In this document: positions 36,163-45,903 of the stretch, in pieces
Layout of the letters: each line of letters opens with the position of its first letter
How positions within the stretch are numbered: position 1 is the stretch's first letter
NCBI RefSeq assembly: GCF_009208735.1
Contig: NZ_WFLJ01000015.1
Coordinates: 1-64,000 of the forward strand
DNA: 64,000 nt
Origin: Janthinobacterium rivuli
GTDB lineage: Bacteria > Pseudomonadota > Gammaproteobacteria > Burkholderiales > Burkholderiaceae_D
Direction of reading: 5' to 3'
Notes under the pieces: model-generated
Told to the model about the DNA's origin: nothing
The model's database searches: none
The model's input: only the letters and a program-made list of their open reading frames with translations
Position numbers and translations under genes: made by a program

Positions 36163-36199
36163 AAAAAAGCCGTTCAGTGCAGACTGAACGGCTTTTTTT
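36163..36199. terminator. Bidirectional terminator after hemY
   Basis: A 16-base perfect stem, A-run then GCCGTTCAGT paired with ACTGAACGGC then T-run, around a GCAG loop. It serves hemY and the convergent gcd gene. Confidence 0.93.
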
Positions 36200-36236
36200 G
36201 TGCGCGCACTCCATGGCGGAGCGCGCTGTTACCTGT

Positions 36237-38663
36237 TTACTTCTTCGCTACGGCGGTGCCTTCGGGCAAGGCATACGCGACCAGGGTGTCGCTCATCTTC
36301 GTGCCCAGCGAACCGTGGCCGCCGGCCATGACGACGACGAACTGGCGTCCCGACTTGTTCGACACATAGCTCATCGGCGTAGCCTGGCCGCCGGCTGGCA
36401 GGCGGGCTTTCCAGAGCACCTTGCCGTTGCTGACGTCATAGCCGCGGATGTAGTAGTCGAGCGTGCTGCTGAGGAAGGTCACGCCGCCACCGGTGGTGAC
36501 CATGCCGCCCAGGCTGGGCACGCCCAGTGGCAAGGGGATCGGCACGGGACCGCTGTCGCGCGTGGTGCCGTTCTTGTGCATCCACACTTTCTTCATGGTG
36601 CGCAGGTCGACGGCGGCCACATAGCCCCACGGCGGCGCCTGGCATGGGAAGCCCAGCGGCGACAGGAAGGCCTTGATTTCCACGGCGAACGGGACGCCCG
36701 TCTGCGGCTGCAAGCCCATTTCGCCACCGGTGCCGCCCTTGGCCGTCGTTTCCGCGCGCGGCACGAGTTTTTCCAGGAAGCCCATGTAGTCAGGGTTGAC
36801 GATCAACAACTGGCGCACGGGGTCGATGGCGGCGCCGCCCCATTCGAAGATACCGAGCGGGCCCGGCGAGATGACGGCGCCCTTGCCGGCCGTTTGCGGC
36901 GTGAACGGGCCTTCATAGCGGCGTTCCTTGAAGATGATGCGGCAAGCGAGCTGGTCGAACGGCGTGGTGCCCCACATGTCCGCTTCGCTGATATTGCGCT
37001 CAGGCAAGAAGGTGAGGGCCGAGAATGGCTGCGTGGGCGACAGGGTGTCGCCGGCGGCAGGATTGCTCGTCGGGACGGGTTTTTCCGGCGCCGGCACGAC
37101 CAGGCTGCCGTCGCGGCGGTCGATCACATAGATGTCGCCGCGTTTCGTCGTGGCCACGACCGATGGCACTTTGCCTTTCGGCGTGTCGATGTCGACCAGC
37201 GAAGGCTGTCCGCCGATATCCATGTCCCAGATATCGTGATGCACGGTCTGGTAGACCCAGCGCACTTTACCGGTCGCCAGGTCCAGCGCGACGATGGCGC
37301 TGTTGAATTTCTCGCCATTCTTGTTGCGGTTGCCGCCCCAGGTATCGGGGGTTTCATTACCCATCGGAATGTAGACCATGCCCAGCTTTTCATCGATGCT
37401 GGCCACGCCCCACGAGTTGGGCGAGTTGTTCGTGTAGTTCTTGCCTTCAGGGAAAGGCGCCGTATCTTCCGGCGTGGCCGGGTCCCAGTTCCACATCAGC
37501 TTGCCGGTGACGGGATCGTAGCCGCGGATCACGCCCGATGGCTCTTCCGTCGAATGGTTGTCCGTCACGCTGGCGGCGATCACGGCCATTTTCTGCGAGA
37601 CGGCTGGCGGCGAGGTCGGCATCAGGAAACCGCGCTTGATCATGGCCATGTTCTTATACAGGTTGACGACGCCGTTGTTGCCAAAGCTCTTGCACGACTC
37701 GCCCGTATCGGCGTTGACGGCGATCATGGTGCCATCCATGGTCGGCGCCAGGATGCGGCGCGGGCATTCCATGCTGGCAGCTTCGGGTGCGGGATTGTTT
37801 TTCGCGCGGCCCGCGTTGACGTCCCAGTAGGCGACGCCGCGGCAGATCATGTGCTGGTAGCTGGCCGCATCGCGGTTGATCTTCGGATCGTGGCGCCAGA
37901 TTTCCTTGCCCGTGTCCGGATTCAGGGCGATGACGATGTTGTGCGGCGTGCACAGGTACAGCATGTCATTGACCTTCAGCGGCGTGACTTCATTGGCGAT
38001 CTCGCCCGGGTCGTTCGGCCCCTTGAAGTCGCCCGTGTGGTAGGTCCAGGCTTCTTTCAGGCCGGAGATATTGGCCGGCGTGATCTGCGCGGCCGGCGCA
38101 TAGCGGTCGCCATAGCCGGAGCGGCCATACGCGGACCAGTCGTTGTGCTCGACGCCGGGCGCCAGGTCGCCCGTGGCTGTGGCGGCCATGTTTTCGGCAG
38201 GCACGTCGCCATGCAGGTCATGGTAGTCCTGGAACAGGGCGATGACGCCGGCGATGACGGTCAGGGCCACGGCGGCGGAGAGGGCCGTCTTGCCCGTTTG
38301 CGGCCGTTTTGCGGAGGCGGCTGGCGCCAGGCGGCGGCTGACGAAGGGCAGCAGCAGCCAGACGGCGGCGACAAACCAGATGTCGAGGCGCGGCAGCAAT
38401 TGCCACCAGTCGAATTTCACTTCAATGAGGGACCAGATCAGGGTGGCGAGCAGCAGGACGGCCATGAACGGTTGCGCGCTACGCTTGCCCTGGAACACCA
38501 GCGCGCCGGCGATCAGCATGCCGATACCGGCCAGCAGGTAGTACCACGAGCCGCCAAGACTGGCCAGCCAGATGCCGCCGCCCAGCAGGGCGAGGCCAAA
38601 CAGAATGAAAATAACGCCGGTGACCTTTAATAAAGGCCCGGGCCGGAAAGAGGGAATCATCAT
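36237..38663 (-). CDS. gcd: Membrane-bound PQQ-dependent glucose dehydrogenase
   Basis: An 808-residue quinoprotein that oxidises glucose to gluconolactone in the periplasm and feeds electrons to ubiquinone. The first 150 residues contain five membrane helices, as in E. coli Gcd (796 residues). The rest is the eight-bladed PQQ propeller with DWSAYGRSGYGDRYAPAAQITP, W-motifs such as LDLATGKVRWVYQTVHHDIWDMDIGGQP, and AFSALTFLPERNISEADMWGTTPFDQLACR. AAGGA sits just before tandem ATGs (38663 and 38660). No pqq synthesis gene is in the window, so the cofactor comes from genes elsewhere or from outside. It is convergent with hemY and has a long AT-rich upstream gap. Confidence 0.95.
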   Translation of the reverse strand: MMIPSFRPGPLLKVTGVIFILFGLALLGGGIWLASLGGSWYYLLAGIGMLIAGALVFQGKRSAQPFMAVLLLATLIWSLIEVKFDWWQLLPRLDIWFVAAVWLLLPFVSRRLAPAASAKRPQTGKTALSAAVALTVIAGVIALFQDYHDLHGDVPAENMAATATGDLAPGVEHNDWSAYGRSGYGDRYAPAAQITPANISGLKEAWTYHTGDFKGPNDPGEIANEVTPLKVNDMLYLCTPHNIVIALNPDTGKEIWRHDPKINRDAASYQHMICRGVAYWDVNAGRAKNNPAPEAASMECPRRILAPTMDGTMIAVNADTGESCKSFGNNGVVNLYKNMAMIKRGFLMPTSPPAVSQKMAVIAASVTDNHSTEEPSGVIRGYDPVTGKLMWNWDPATPEDTAPFPEGKNYTNNSPNSWGVASIDEKLGMVYIPMGNETPDTWGGNRNKNGEKFNSAIVALDLATGKVRWVYQTVHHDIWDMDIGGQPSLVDIDTPKGKVPSVVATTKRGDIYVIDRRDGSLVVPAPEKPVPTSNPAAGDTLSPTQPFSALTFLPERNISEADMWGTTPFDQLACRIIFKERRYEGPFTPQTAGKGAVISPGPLGIFEWGGAAIDPVRQLLIVNPDYMGFLEKLVPRAETTAKGGTGGEMGLQPQTGVPFAVEIKAFLSPLGFPCQAPPWGYVAAVDLRTMKKVWMHKNGTTRDSGPVPIPLPLGVPSLGGMVTTGGGVTFLSSTLDYYIRGYDVSNGKVLWKARLPAGGQATPMSYVSNKSGRQFVVVMAGGHGSLGTKMSDTLVAYALPEGTAVAKK

Positions 38664-39287
38664 ATTCCTTTTTGCAAGGATTTATCGGTAGCGCGTTGAT
38701 GCGCCATATTGAATTCAGGGAAGGCGTCGATTGCAGAATCTGCAAAGTTTGGAATCACCAGAATGTGATAGTTTATCAGAATTGATGATTGTCTTCTGGT
38801 CGCGCAATTTTTTGGAAGGCCCGCCATTTGAATCAAATAAATACTTCAAATAAGAGCAAATATTATGCTGGATGAGCGAGTTTCGGGGCTGGGAGGGGTG
38901 ATGGCCATGGATGTTGAGGCGGCCGCCTCATCACGTGCTGGCAGCTCGGGGAGAATAAGCCTGAAACAGTTGTTATAAGTGGCTGCAAGAAATGCAATGC
39001 CGCTTATAATAACCCTATCTGCCGCATGGTAATATTGAAATGAAAATATGACGATATTTCAGATATTAACTCGGGGCTGACCGTAGTAATGCTTAAGTGT
39101 TTCTACTTATTATTCCAAATGACCTGTTTATTCTCTCGACAGCAACTTGCGCGTGCAGGACGGCCGTGCTGGCGAGTGTTGCTGGCCGGACGCGCAAAAC
39201 ACCGGCGGGCCGCTGCTGCATCGCACAAGCTGCCTGTACTTCGCTATAATTGCGCGGTTAAAACACCATCCGCTAATGAGGAACCCC
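38664..39287. other. 624-base AT-rich gap between gcd and ppa
   Basis: No credible gene. It is clearly more AT-rich than its surroundings. Two inverted repeats stand out: TTATAAGTGGC and GCCGCTTATAA (38973-38983, 38999-39009, one wobble pair, 15-base loop), and AATATTGAAAT with ATTTCAGATATT (39031-39041, 39055-39066, one bulge). A TATAAT at 39245-39250 with no good -35 could be the ppa promoter. Confidence 0.5.
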
Positions 39288-39830
39288 ATGAGTTTGAATA
39301 ACGTCTCTTCCGGCCGCGACCTGCCGAACGATTTCAACGTCGTCATCGAAATCCCGATGAATGCCGATCCGATCAAGTACGAAGTCGACAAGGAAAGCGG
39401 CGCGATCTTCGTCGATCGCTTCATGGGTACCGCCATGCATTACCCGTGCAACTACGGCTACGTGCCGAACACCCTGTCGCCGGATGGCGACCCGGTTGAC
39501 GTGCTGGTCATCACCCCGTTCCCGCTGATTCCAGGCGTGGTCGTGCGCTGCCGTCCTATCGGCGTGCTGAAAATGACCGACGAGTCGGGCGAAGACGCGA
39601 AAGTGCTGGCCGTGCCAGTCGACAAGGTCCTGTCGATCTACAGCCACTGGCAAAAGCCGGAAGACTTGAACGAACTGCGCCTGCGCCAGATCCAGCATTT
39701 CTTCGAGCACTACAAAGATCTGGAAAAAGGCAAATGGGTCAAGATCGACGGCTGGTATGGTCCTGAAGTGGCCAAGGAAGAAATCCTGAACGGCGTCGCC
39801 GCCTTCAAGACTGACGCCGCCAAAGCCTAA
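39288..39830 (+). CDS. ppa: Inorganic pyrophosphatase (family I)
   Basis: A 180-residue cytosolic enzyme that splits pyrophosphate to phosphate and drives biosynthetic reactions forward. The family signature with its metal-binding Asp residues is visible in [18 protein letters not shown], along with [21 protein letters not shown] and the C-terminal [21 protein letters not shown] 39288 has GAGGAA upstream; an ATG at 39276 would add four residues and overlap that site. It is a single gene with its own terminator at 39842. Confidence 0.97.
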   Translation: MSLNNVSSGRDLPNDFNVVIEIPMNADPIKYEVDKESGAIFVDRFMGTAMHYPCNYGYVPNTLSPDGDPVDVLVITPFPLIPGVVVRCRPIGVLKMTDESGEDAKVLAVPVDKVLSIYSHWQKPEDLNELRLRQIQHFFEHYKDLEKGKWVKIDGWYGPEVAKEEILNGVAAFKTDAAKA

Positions 39831-39841
39831 GAACACCCAGT

Positions 39842-39883
39842 AAAAAAACGCTCCCCGCCAGTCATGGCCGGGAGCGTTTTTTT
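39842..39883. terminator. Terminator between ppa and the convergent acyltransferase gene
   Basis: An A-run with CGCTCCC (to about 39855) pairs with GGGAGCG (39870-39876) and a run of seven T. The T-run touches the last codons of the reverse-strand gene. Confidence 0.88.
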
Positions 39884-41030
39884 ATGCGCGAAACGGACTG
39901 TGCTCGTTCAATTCATCGAGGTAGGCGTCGATGCCGCCCCGTTCGCGTTCGAGGAAGCGTTGCACGGCGTCCGCGAAGGCCGGGTGCGCCAGCCAGTGGG
40001 CGGACCACGTCTTTTGCGGCAGGAAGCCGCGCGCCATCTTGTGCTCGCCTTGCGCGCCACCCTCGAAGGTGGCGATGCCGTTGGCGATGCAGAATTCCAG
40101 CGGCTGGTAATACGCCGTCTCGAAATGCAGGCAGGGCACGTGTTCGAGCGCGCCCCAGTAGCGGCCATACAGGGTCTCGCTCGTGTGGATCAGCAGCGAG
40201 GCGGCAATGGCCCGGCCTTCGCGTTCGGCGATCACCAATAGAATGTTCTGCGGCATGCTGAAGGCTATGCGCTGGAAGAAGTCCAGGCTCAGGTAGGGCG
40301 AGGAGCGGTGTTCCGCATAGGTATTGCTGTAGCAGCGGTGGAACAGTTGCCAGTCCGTCTCCGTTGCGTCGCTGCCGCGCACCTGGCGCAGGGTCACGCC
40401 CGCTTCACGCACCTTGCGCCGCTCGGCGCGGATATTCTTGCGCTTCTTGTGTTCCAGGGTGGCGAGGAATTGCTCGAAATCCGTGTAGCCGGGATTGAGC
40501 CAGTGAAACTGCACGCCACTACGCATCAGGTAGCCAGCCTCCGCCAACTGGCGCGCTTCGCTTTCCGGCGGGAACAGGATGTGGCAGGACGACACGTCGG
40601 CCGCTTGCTGCTGGGCCTGCAGGAAGGCCAGCAGGGCCGCGCGCGCCTGCCCATCGCGGGCCAGCAAGCGCGTGCCGCTGACGGGCGTAAACGGAATGGC
40701 CGACAACAGTTTCGGGTAATATTCGAGACCATGTTGCTGATAGGCATCGGCCCAGGCCCAGTCGAACACGTACTCGCCATACGAATGCATCTTCAGATAC
40801 AGGGGCAGGGCGGCGGCCAGCACATCGCCTTGCCACAGCGCCAGGTAATTCGGCTGCCAGCCCGTGTCCGCGCTGGCGCAGCCGGACTCGTGCAGCGCGT
40901 GCAGGAAGGCGTAGGAAAGGAAGGGATTGGCCTCCGCCTGGCTGGCCAGTAGTTCAGACCAGGCCGCTTCGCCAATTTCAGCCAGGGTAGAGACGATAGC
41001 CGTGCGATAATTCATTGTTGTAGTGTGCAT
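39882..41030 (-). CDS. GNAT-fold acyltransferase, DUF482/peptidogalycan-biosynthesis-like
   Basis: A 382-residue soluble protein related to FemAB-type and GNAT acyltransferases. Recognisable blocks are NPFLSYAFLHALHESGCA near the start, KKRKNIRAERRKVREAGV in the middle, and FEGGAQGEHKMARGFLPQKTWSAHW near the end. The last block is characteristic of the family annotated as peptidogalycan biosynthesis protein. The donor and acceptor are unknown. A second Met at 41015 could be the start. It is divergent from nadE with a 75-base gap. Confidence 0.85.
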   Translation of the reverse strand: MHTTTMNYRTAIVSTLAEIGEAAWSELLASQAEANPFLSYAFLHALHESGCASADTGWQPNYLALWQGDVLAAALPLYLKMHSYGEYVFDWAWADAYQQHGLEYYPKLLSAIPFTPVSGTRLLARDGQARAALLAFLQAQQQAADVSSCHILFPPESEARQLAEAGYLMRSGVQFHWLNPGYTDFEQFLATLEHKKRKNIRAERRKVREAGVTLRQVRGSDATETDWQLFHRCYSNTYAEHRSSPYLSLDFFQRIAFSMPQNILLVIAEREGRAIAASLLIHTSETLYGRYWGALEHVPCLHFETAYYQPLEFCIANGIATFEGGAQGEHKMARGFLPQKTWSAHWLAHPAFADAVQRFLERERGGIDAYLDELNEHSPFRA

Positions 41031-41105
41031 TCATCACTCTCGGGGCGCCGCCGTCGGCCTGCGCGCCCCTGTCTTGTTTAATAGAACGAAATATCCATCA
41101 TCATC

Positions 41106-42722
41106 ATGACAGTCAAAGTCGCAATTGCTCAAATGAATAGTACGGTCGGCGATCTGGCCGGCAACCGTGCCAAGATCTTCGACCTTTCCCGCCGCGCCTT
41201 TGAGGCGGGCGCCGATATCGTGCTCACGCCGGAACTGTCGCTGGTCGGCTATCCACCCGAGGACCTGTTGCTGCGCAATGCATTCTACGCAAAAACGCAG
41301 GAAGCGTTTGCGGCGCTGGCCTTGGAGTTGGCCCAGTTCAAGGATTTGCACGTGGTGGTGGGCTTGCCCCTGCAGGACGAGAAGGGCGTGCGCCACAATG
41401 CCGCCTCCGTGCTGCTGAACGGCGAAGTGCTGGGCACCTACCGCAAGCATGACTTGCCGAATACGACCGTTTTCGACGAAAAACGTTACTTTACGTCGTC
41501 GGACCAGGCTTTCGTGTTTGGCGTGAAGGGCGTGCGCTTCGGCATCAATATCTGCGAAGACACGTGGTTCGAGCACGCGCCGATGCGCGCCCGCGCGGCC
41601 GGCGCGCAAGTGCTGCTGGTGCCGAATGGTTCGCCCTACCACATGAACAAGCAGCATTTGCGCTATGAAACCATGCGCAGGAATGTCAGCGCGCAAGGCA
41701 TGGCCCTCGTGTACGCCAACCTGGTCGGTGGCCAGGACGAACTGATTTTCGATGGCGACTCGTTCGTCATGGATGCGGCCGGCACCATTTGCGCCCAGCT
41801 GCGCCACTTCGCGGAAGACTTGCAGCTGGTTGAGTTCGATGGCGCCACGCCCGTGCCGCAGCCGCTGGCCGCGCCGCTGACGACGGAGGCGCAGGTGTAC
41901 CAGGCGCTGGTGCTGGGCGTGCGCGACTATATTGGGAAGAACGGCTTCCCTGGCGTGCTGATCGGCATGTCGGGCGGCGTCGATTCCGCGCTGACCCTGG
42001 CCATCGCCGTCGATGCGCTGGGCGCCGACAAGGTGCGCGCCGTCATGATGCCGTCGCAATTCACGGCCGATATCTCGTGGATCGATTCGCGCGACATGGT
42101 AAAACGCCTCGATGTGCGCTACGATGAAATTCCGATCAAGCAAACATTCGACGCCTTCCGCGCCACCCTGGCTGACGAGTTCGCCGGACTGGCGGAAGAC
42201 GCGACGGAAGAAAACATCCAGGCGCGCATCCGTGGCACCTTGCTGATGGCCTTGTCGAACAAGCATGGCAGCATCGTGCTGACGACGGGCAACAAGAGCG
42301 AGATGGCAGTCGGCTATTGCACCCTGTATGGCGACATGGCGGGCGGCTTTGCCGTGATCAAGGATATCGCCAAGACGCTGGTGTACCGTTTATGCGCGTA
42401 TCGCAACAGCGTGTCGGACGTGATCCCCGAGCGCATCCTGACGCGCGGACCGTCGGCCGAACTGCGCGCCGACCAGCTGGACCAGGATTCCTTGCCGCCG
42501 TACGACGTGCTCGACGGCATCATGCAGCTGTACATGGAAGAAAACCGGCCGATCGCCGAGATTATCGAGGCTGGCTACCCGCCGGCCGATGTGGCCCGGG
42601 TCACGCGCCTGATCAAGATCAATGAATACAAGCGGCGCCAGTCGCCGGTGGGCATCCGCGTCACGCACCGTGGCTTCGGCCGCGACTGGCGCTATCCGAT
42701 TACCTCCAAGTTCTACGAGTAA
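41106..42722 (+). CDS. nadE: Glutamine-hydrolysing NAD+ synthetase
   Basis: A 538-residue two-domain enzyme that makes NAD+ from nicotinate adenine dinucleotide, ATP and glutamine. Residues 1-250 are a nitrilase-type glutaminase with the Glu43-Lys114-Cys150 triad (LTPELSL, YRKHDLPN, NICEDTW). Residues 265-538 are the synthetase domain with the ATP-pyrophosphatase loop SGGVDS at 289-294. The ending RRQSPVGIRVTHRGFGRDWRYPITSKF is typical. The gene is followed at once by the structured repeat copy 2, then glnK. The same nadE-glnK order is, to my knowledge, common in Betaproteobacteria. Confidence 0.96.
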   Translation: MTVKVAIAQMNSTVGDLAGNRAKIFDLSRRAFEAGADIVLTPELSLVGYPPEDLLLRNAFYAKTQEAFAALALELAQFKDLHVVVGLPLQDEKGVRHNAASVLLNGEVLGTYRKHDLPNTTVFDEKRYFTSSDQAFVFGVKGVRFGINICEDTWFEHAPMRARAAGAQVLLVPNGSPYHMNKQHLRYETMRRNVSAQGMALVYANLVGGQDELIFDGDSFVMDAAGTICAQLRHFAEDLQLVEFDGATPVPQPLAAPLTTEAQVYQALVLGVRDYIGKNGFPGVLIGMSGGVDSALTLAIAVDALGADKVRAVMMPSQFTADISWIDSRDMVKRLDVRYDEIPIKQTFDAFRATLADEFAGLAEDATEENIQARIRGTLLMALSNKHGSIVLTTGNKSEMAVGYCTLYGDMAGGFAVIKDIAKTLVYRLCAYRNSVSDVIPERILTRGPSAELRADQLDQDSLPPYDVLDGIMQLYMEENRPIAEIIEAGYPPADVARVTRLIKINEYKRRQSPVGIRVTHRGFGRDWRYPITSKFYE

Positions 42723-42725
42723 TGA

Positions 42726-43234
<509 letters not shown>

Positions 43235-43242
43235 GTGTTTCA

Positions 43243-43291
43243 GCTTGGGCCGCTGACCTTCAGCGCCCAAGCATAGCCGGATCCTATCCGG
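43243..43291. terminator. Two hairpins between convergent glnK and UPF0126 genes
   Basis: A long stem GCTTGGGCCGCTGA with TCAGCGCCCAAGC (43243-43272, one bulge) is followed by CCGGAT-CCT-ATCCGG (43277-43291). Neither has a proper T-run, so termination efficiency is uncertain. Confidence 0.5.
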
Positions 43292-43298
43292 TTAGCCG

Positions 43299-43928
43299 TC
43301 AGCGCCCCAGGCGCATGTCGAATTTCCAGCAGATCAGGCGCAGAATCGTGATGCCGCTGGCGCTGGTCCACAGCGCGAAGTCGTGCTCGGCGCCGAAGTG
43401 CATCTGCAGCAGGTAGGCCCAGCAGCCGAAAAACGCGCAGATGGCGTACGGTTTGCCGTCGCGAAACACCATCGGCACTTCGTTGCAGACGATGTCGCGC
43501 ATCACGCCGCCAAAAATCCCCGTAATCACCCCCATCATCGACGCGATGAAGAGCGGCATGCCGGCGCGCGTCGCTTCTGCCACGCCTGCGATGGCGAACA
43601 TGCCCAGGCCGATGGCGTCGGCCACGATGATCAGGCGCTCCGAGACGATCTGGCGCAAGTGCTGGATCAGGGGTGCGGCCGTCAGGGCCAGCACGAAGAT
43701 GAGAATCGCGTATTCCTGGTGCGACACCCAGAACAGGGGCCGTTTGTCGAGCAGGATGTCGCGCAGGGTGCCGCCGCCAAACGCCGTGATGAAGGCCACG
43801 ACGAACACGCCGACGAGATCCATGCGCTTGCGGCGCGCCTCGATGAAGCCGGAAAACGCGCCCACCAGGATGGCGATGATCTCGATGATCTTGATCAAGG
43901 AGCCAGGCGGCAATTGGGGTGGCATCAT
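43299..43928 (-). CDS. UPF0126/YicG-like (TRIC-type) membrane protein
   Basis: A 209-residue protein with seven hydrophobic helices arranged as two similar halves. Each half carries the Gly-rich TLRDI or VMRDI block (AFGGGTLRDILLDKRP; IFGGVMRDIVCNEVP). This matches UPF0126, bacterial relatives of the TRIC cation channels; some members have also been linked to glycine transport. Tandem Met codons at 43928 and 43925 are the likely start, and the longer reading to 43961 adds a poor lead. It is preceded by a 69-base inverted repeat at 43957-44025. Confidence 0.85.
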   Translation of the reverse strand: MMPPQLPPGSLIKIIEIIAILVGAFSGFIEARRKRMDLVGVFVVAFITAFGGGTLRDILLDKRPLFWVSHQEYAILIFVLALTAAPLIQHLRQIVSERLIIVADAIGLGMFAIAGVAEATRAGMPLFIASMMGVITGIFGGVMRDIVCNEVPMVFRDGKPYAICAFFGCWAYLLQMHFGAEHDFALWTSASGITILRLICWKFDMRLGR

Positions 43929-43956
43929 GGGTGGAGCGCTTGAGCAGGAAATAATT

Positions 43957-44025
43957 GTCACAGGTTAACATGACACGGCCCCGAATGGTGACAAACGGGG
44001 CCGTGTGCAGGGTGTAACTTGTGAC
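43957..44025. repeat. Long inverted repeat between smr and the UPF0126 gene
   Basis: Inner arms ACACGGCCCCG (43973-43983) and CGGGGCCGTGT (43996-44006) pair perfectly around a 12-base loop. Outer arms GTCACAGGTTAACA (43957-43970) and TGTAACTTGTGAC (44013-44025) match with one mismatch and one extra base. There is no T-run. Confidence 0.7.
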
Positions 44026-44051
44026 TGAATGGTGTTTTCTTGCCGGCAAGC

Positions 44052-44726
44052 TCAGCGAATGGGTTGCAGCGCGGAAGAAAGCAGTACCACCAGCGCACCA
44101 TCGCCCCCTTCGGAGCGGCGCGCCTGGCAAAAGGCGACGACTTCATCCTTTTGCACGAGCCAGCTGTGCACCATCGATTTCAAGACCGGTTCCTGGCCTT
44201 TCGAGCCGAAACCCTTGCCGTGGATCACGCGCACGCAGCGCAGCTTGCGCCGCGTCGCCTGGTTCAGGAAGGCGCCGATGCCGTCGCGCGCCTCGTCGCG
44301 GCGCAAGCCGTGCAAGTCCAGCTCATCCTGGATGGGCCAGTGGCCCTTGCGCATCTTCTTGACCACGTCCGGCCCCACGCCGGGGCGGGCGTAGTTCAGG
44401 GCCGGATCGTTTTCCAGATAATGGTCGACTTCGAACAAGTCCGACAACGACTCGCGCAGCACGGCCGCATCGTCCTCTTCCGGAGACAGCTTGCGGGCCG
44501 GCTGCTGGGCGCTTGCCGCACCCGTCTTGGGCAGGCTGGGCACGTAGCGGTCCGATTCGGGCAGGCGCTTGACGCCGCCGATGCTGGCCTTGAACAGATT
44601 GCTTTCCACGGCCTGCACCTTGACTTGCTTGATGCGCTCGGCCTCGGCCTGGGCGCGCGCGTCCGCCTGTTCCTTGAGCTGCTTGCTGACCGCTTTCAGG
44701 TCGGCGAAGTCTTTCATCGACGCCAT
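44052..44726 (-). CDS. Smr-domain protein (MutS2/SmrA-like endonuclease domain)
   Basis: A 224-residue protein. The first 110 residues are charged and helical (KQLKEQADARAQAEAERIKQ). The C-terminal Smr domain has LDLHGLRRDEAR and VRVIHGKGFGSKG, the two signature blocks; stand-alone Smr proteins nick DNA or cleave mRNA on stalled ribosomes. Start 44726 has AGGAG 10 bases upstream, and a second Met at 44717 is possible. It begins 7 bases after trxB, so the two share a transcript. Confidence 0.88.
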   Translation of the reverse strand: MASMKDFADLKAVSKQLKEQADARAQAEAERIKQVKVQAVESNLFKASIGGVKRLPESDRYVPSLPKTGAASAQQPARKLSPEEDDAAVLRESLSDLFEVDHYLENDPALNYARPGVGPDVVKKMRKGHWPIQDELDLHGLRRDEARDGIGAFLNQATRRKLRCVRVIHGKGFGSKGQEPVLKSMVHSWLVQKDEVVAFCQARRSEGGDGALVVLLSSALQPIR

Positions 44727-44733
44727 GCGACGC

Positions 44734-45699
<966 letters not shown>

Positions 45700-45903
45700 C
45701 TATGAGTGGGGTCTATCCGAATTGGGGGCATACGCGCGAAGAACAAGGGCGTATTGCGCTTGCGCAAGCAATCCACGATTATAGACCAAGCCGCCTGTAG
45801 CGACGAATCGTGGGGCCGTCCGGGGCATATATGGCTTAGAATACTTCCTTATTATGGGAAATTCCCTTTCAGAAACATTTTTCACCTTGCAGCGCTTCCC
45901 AGA

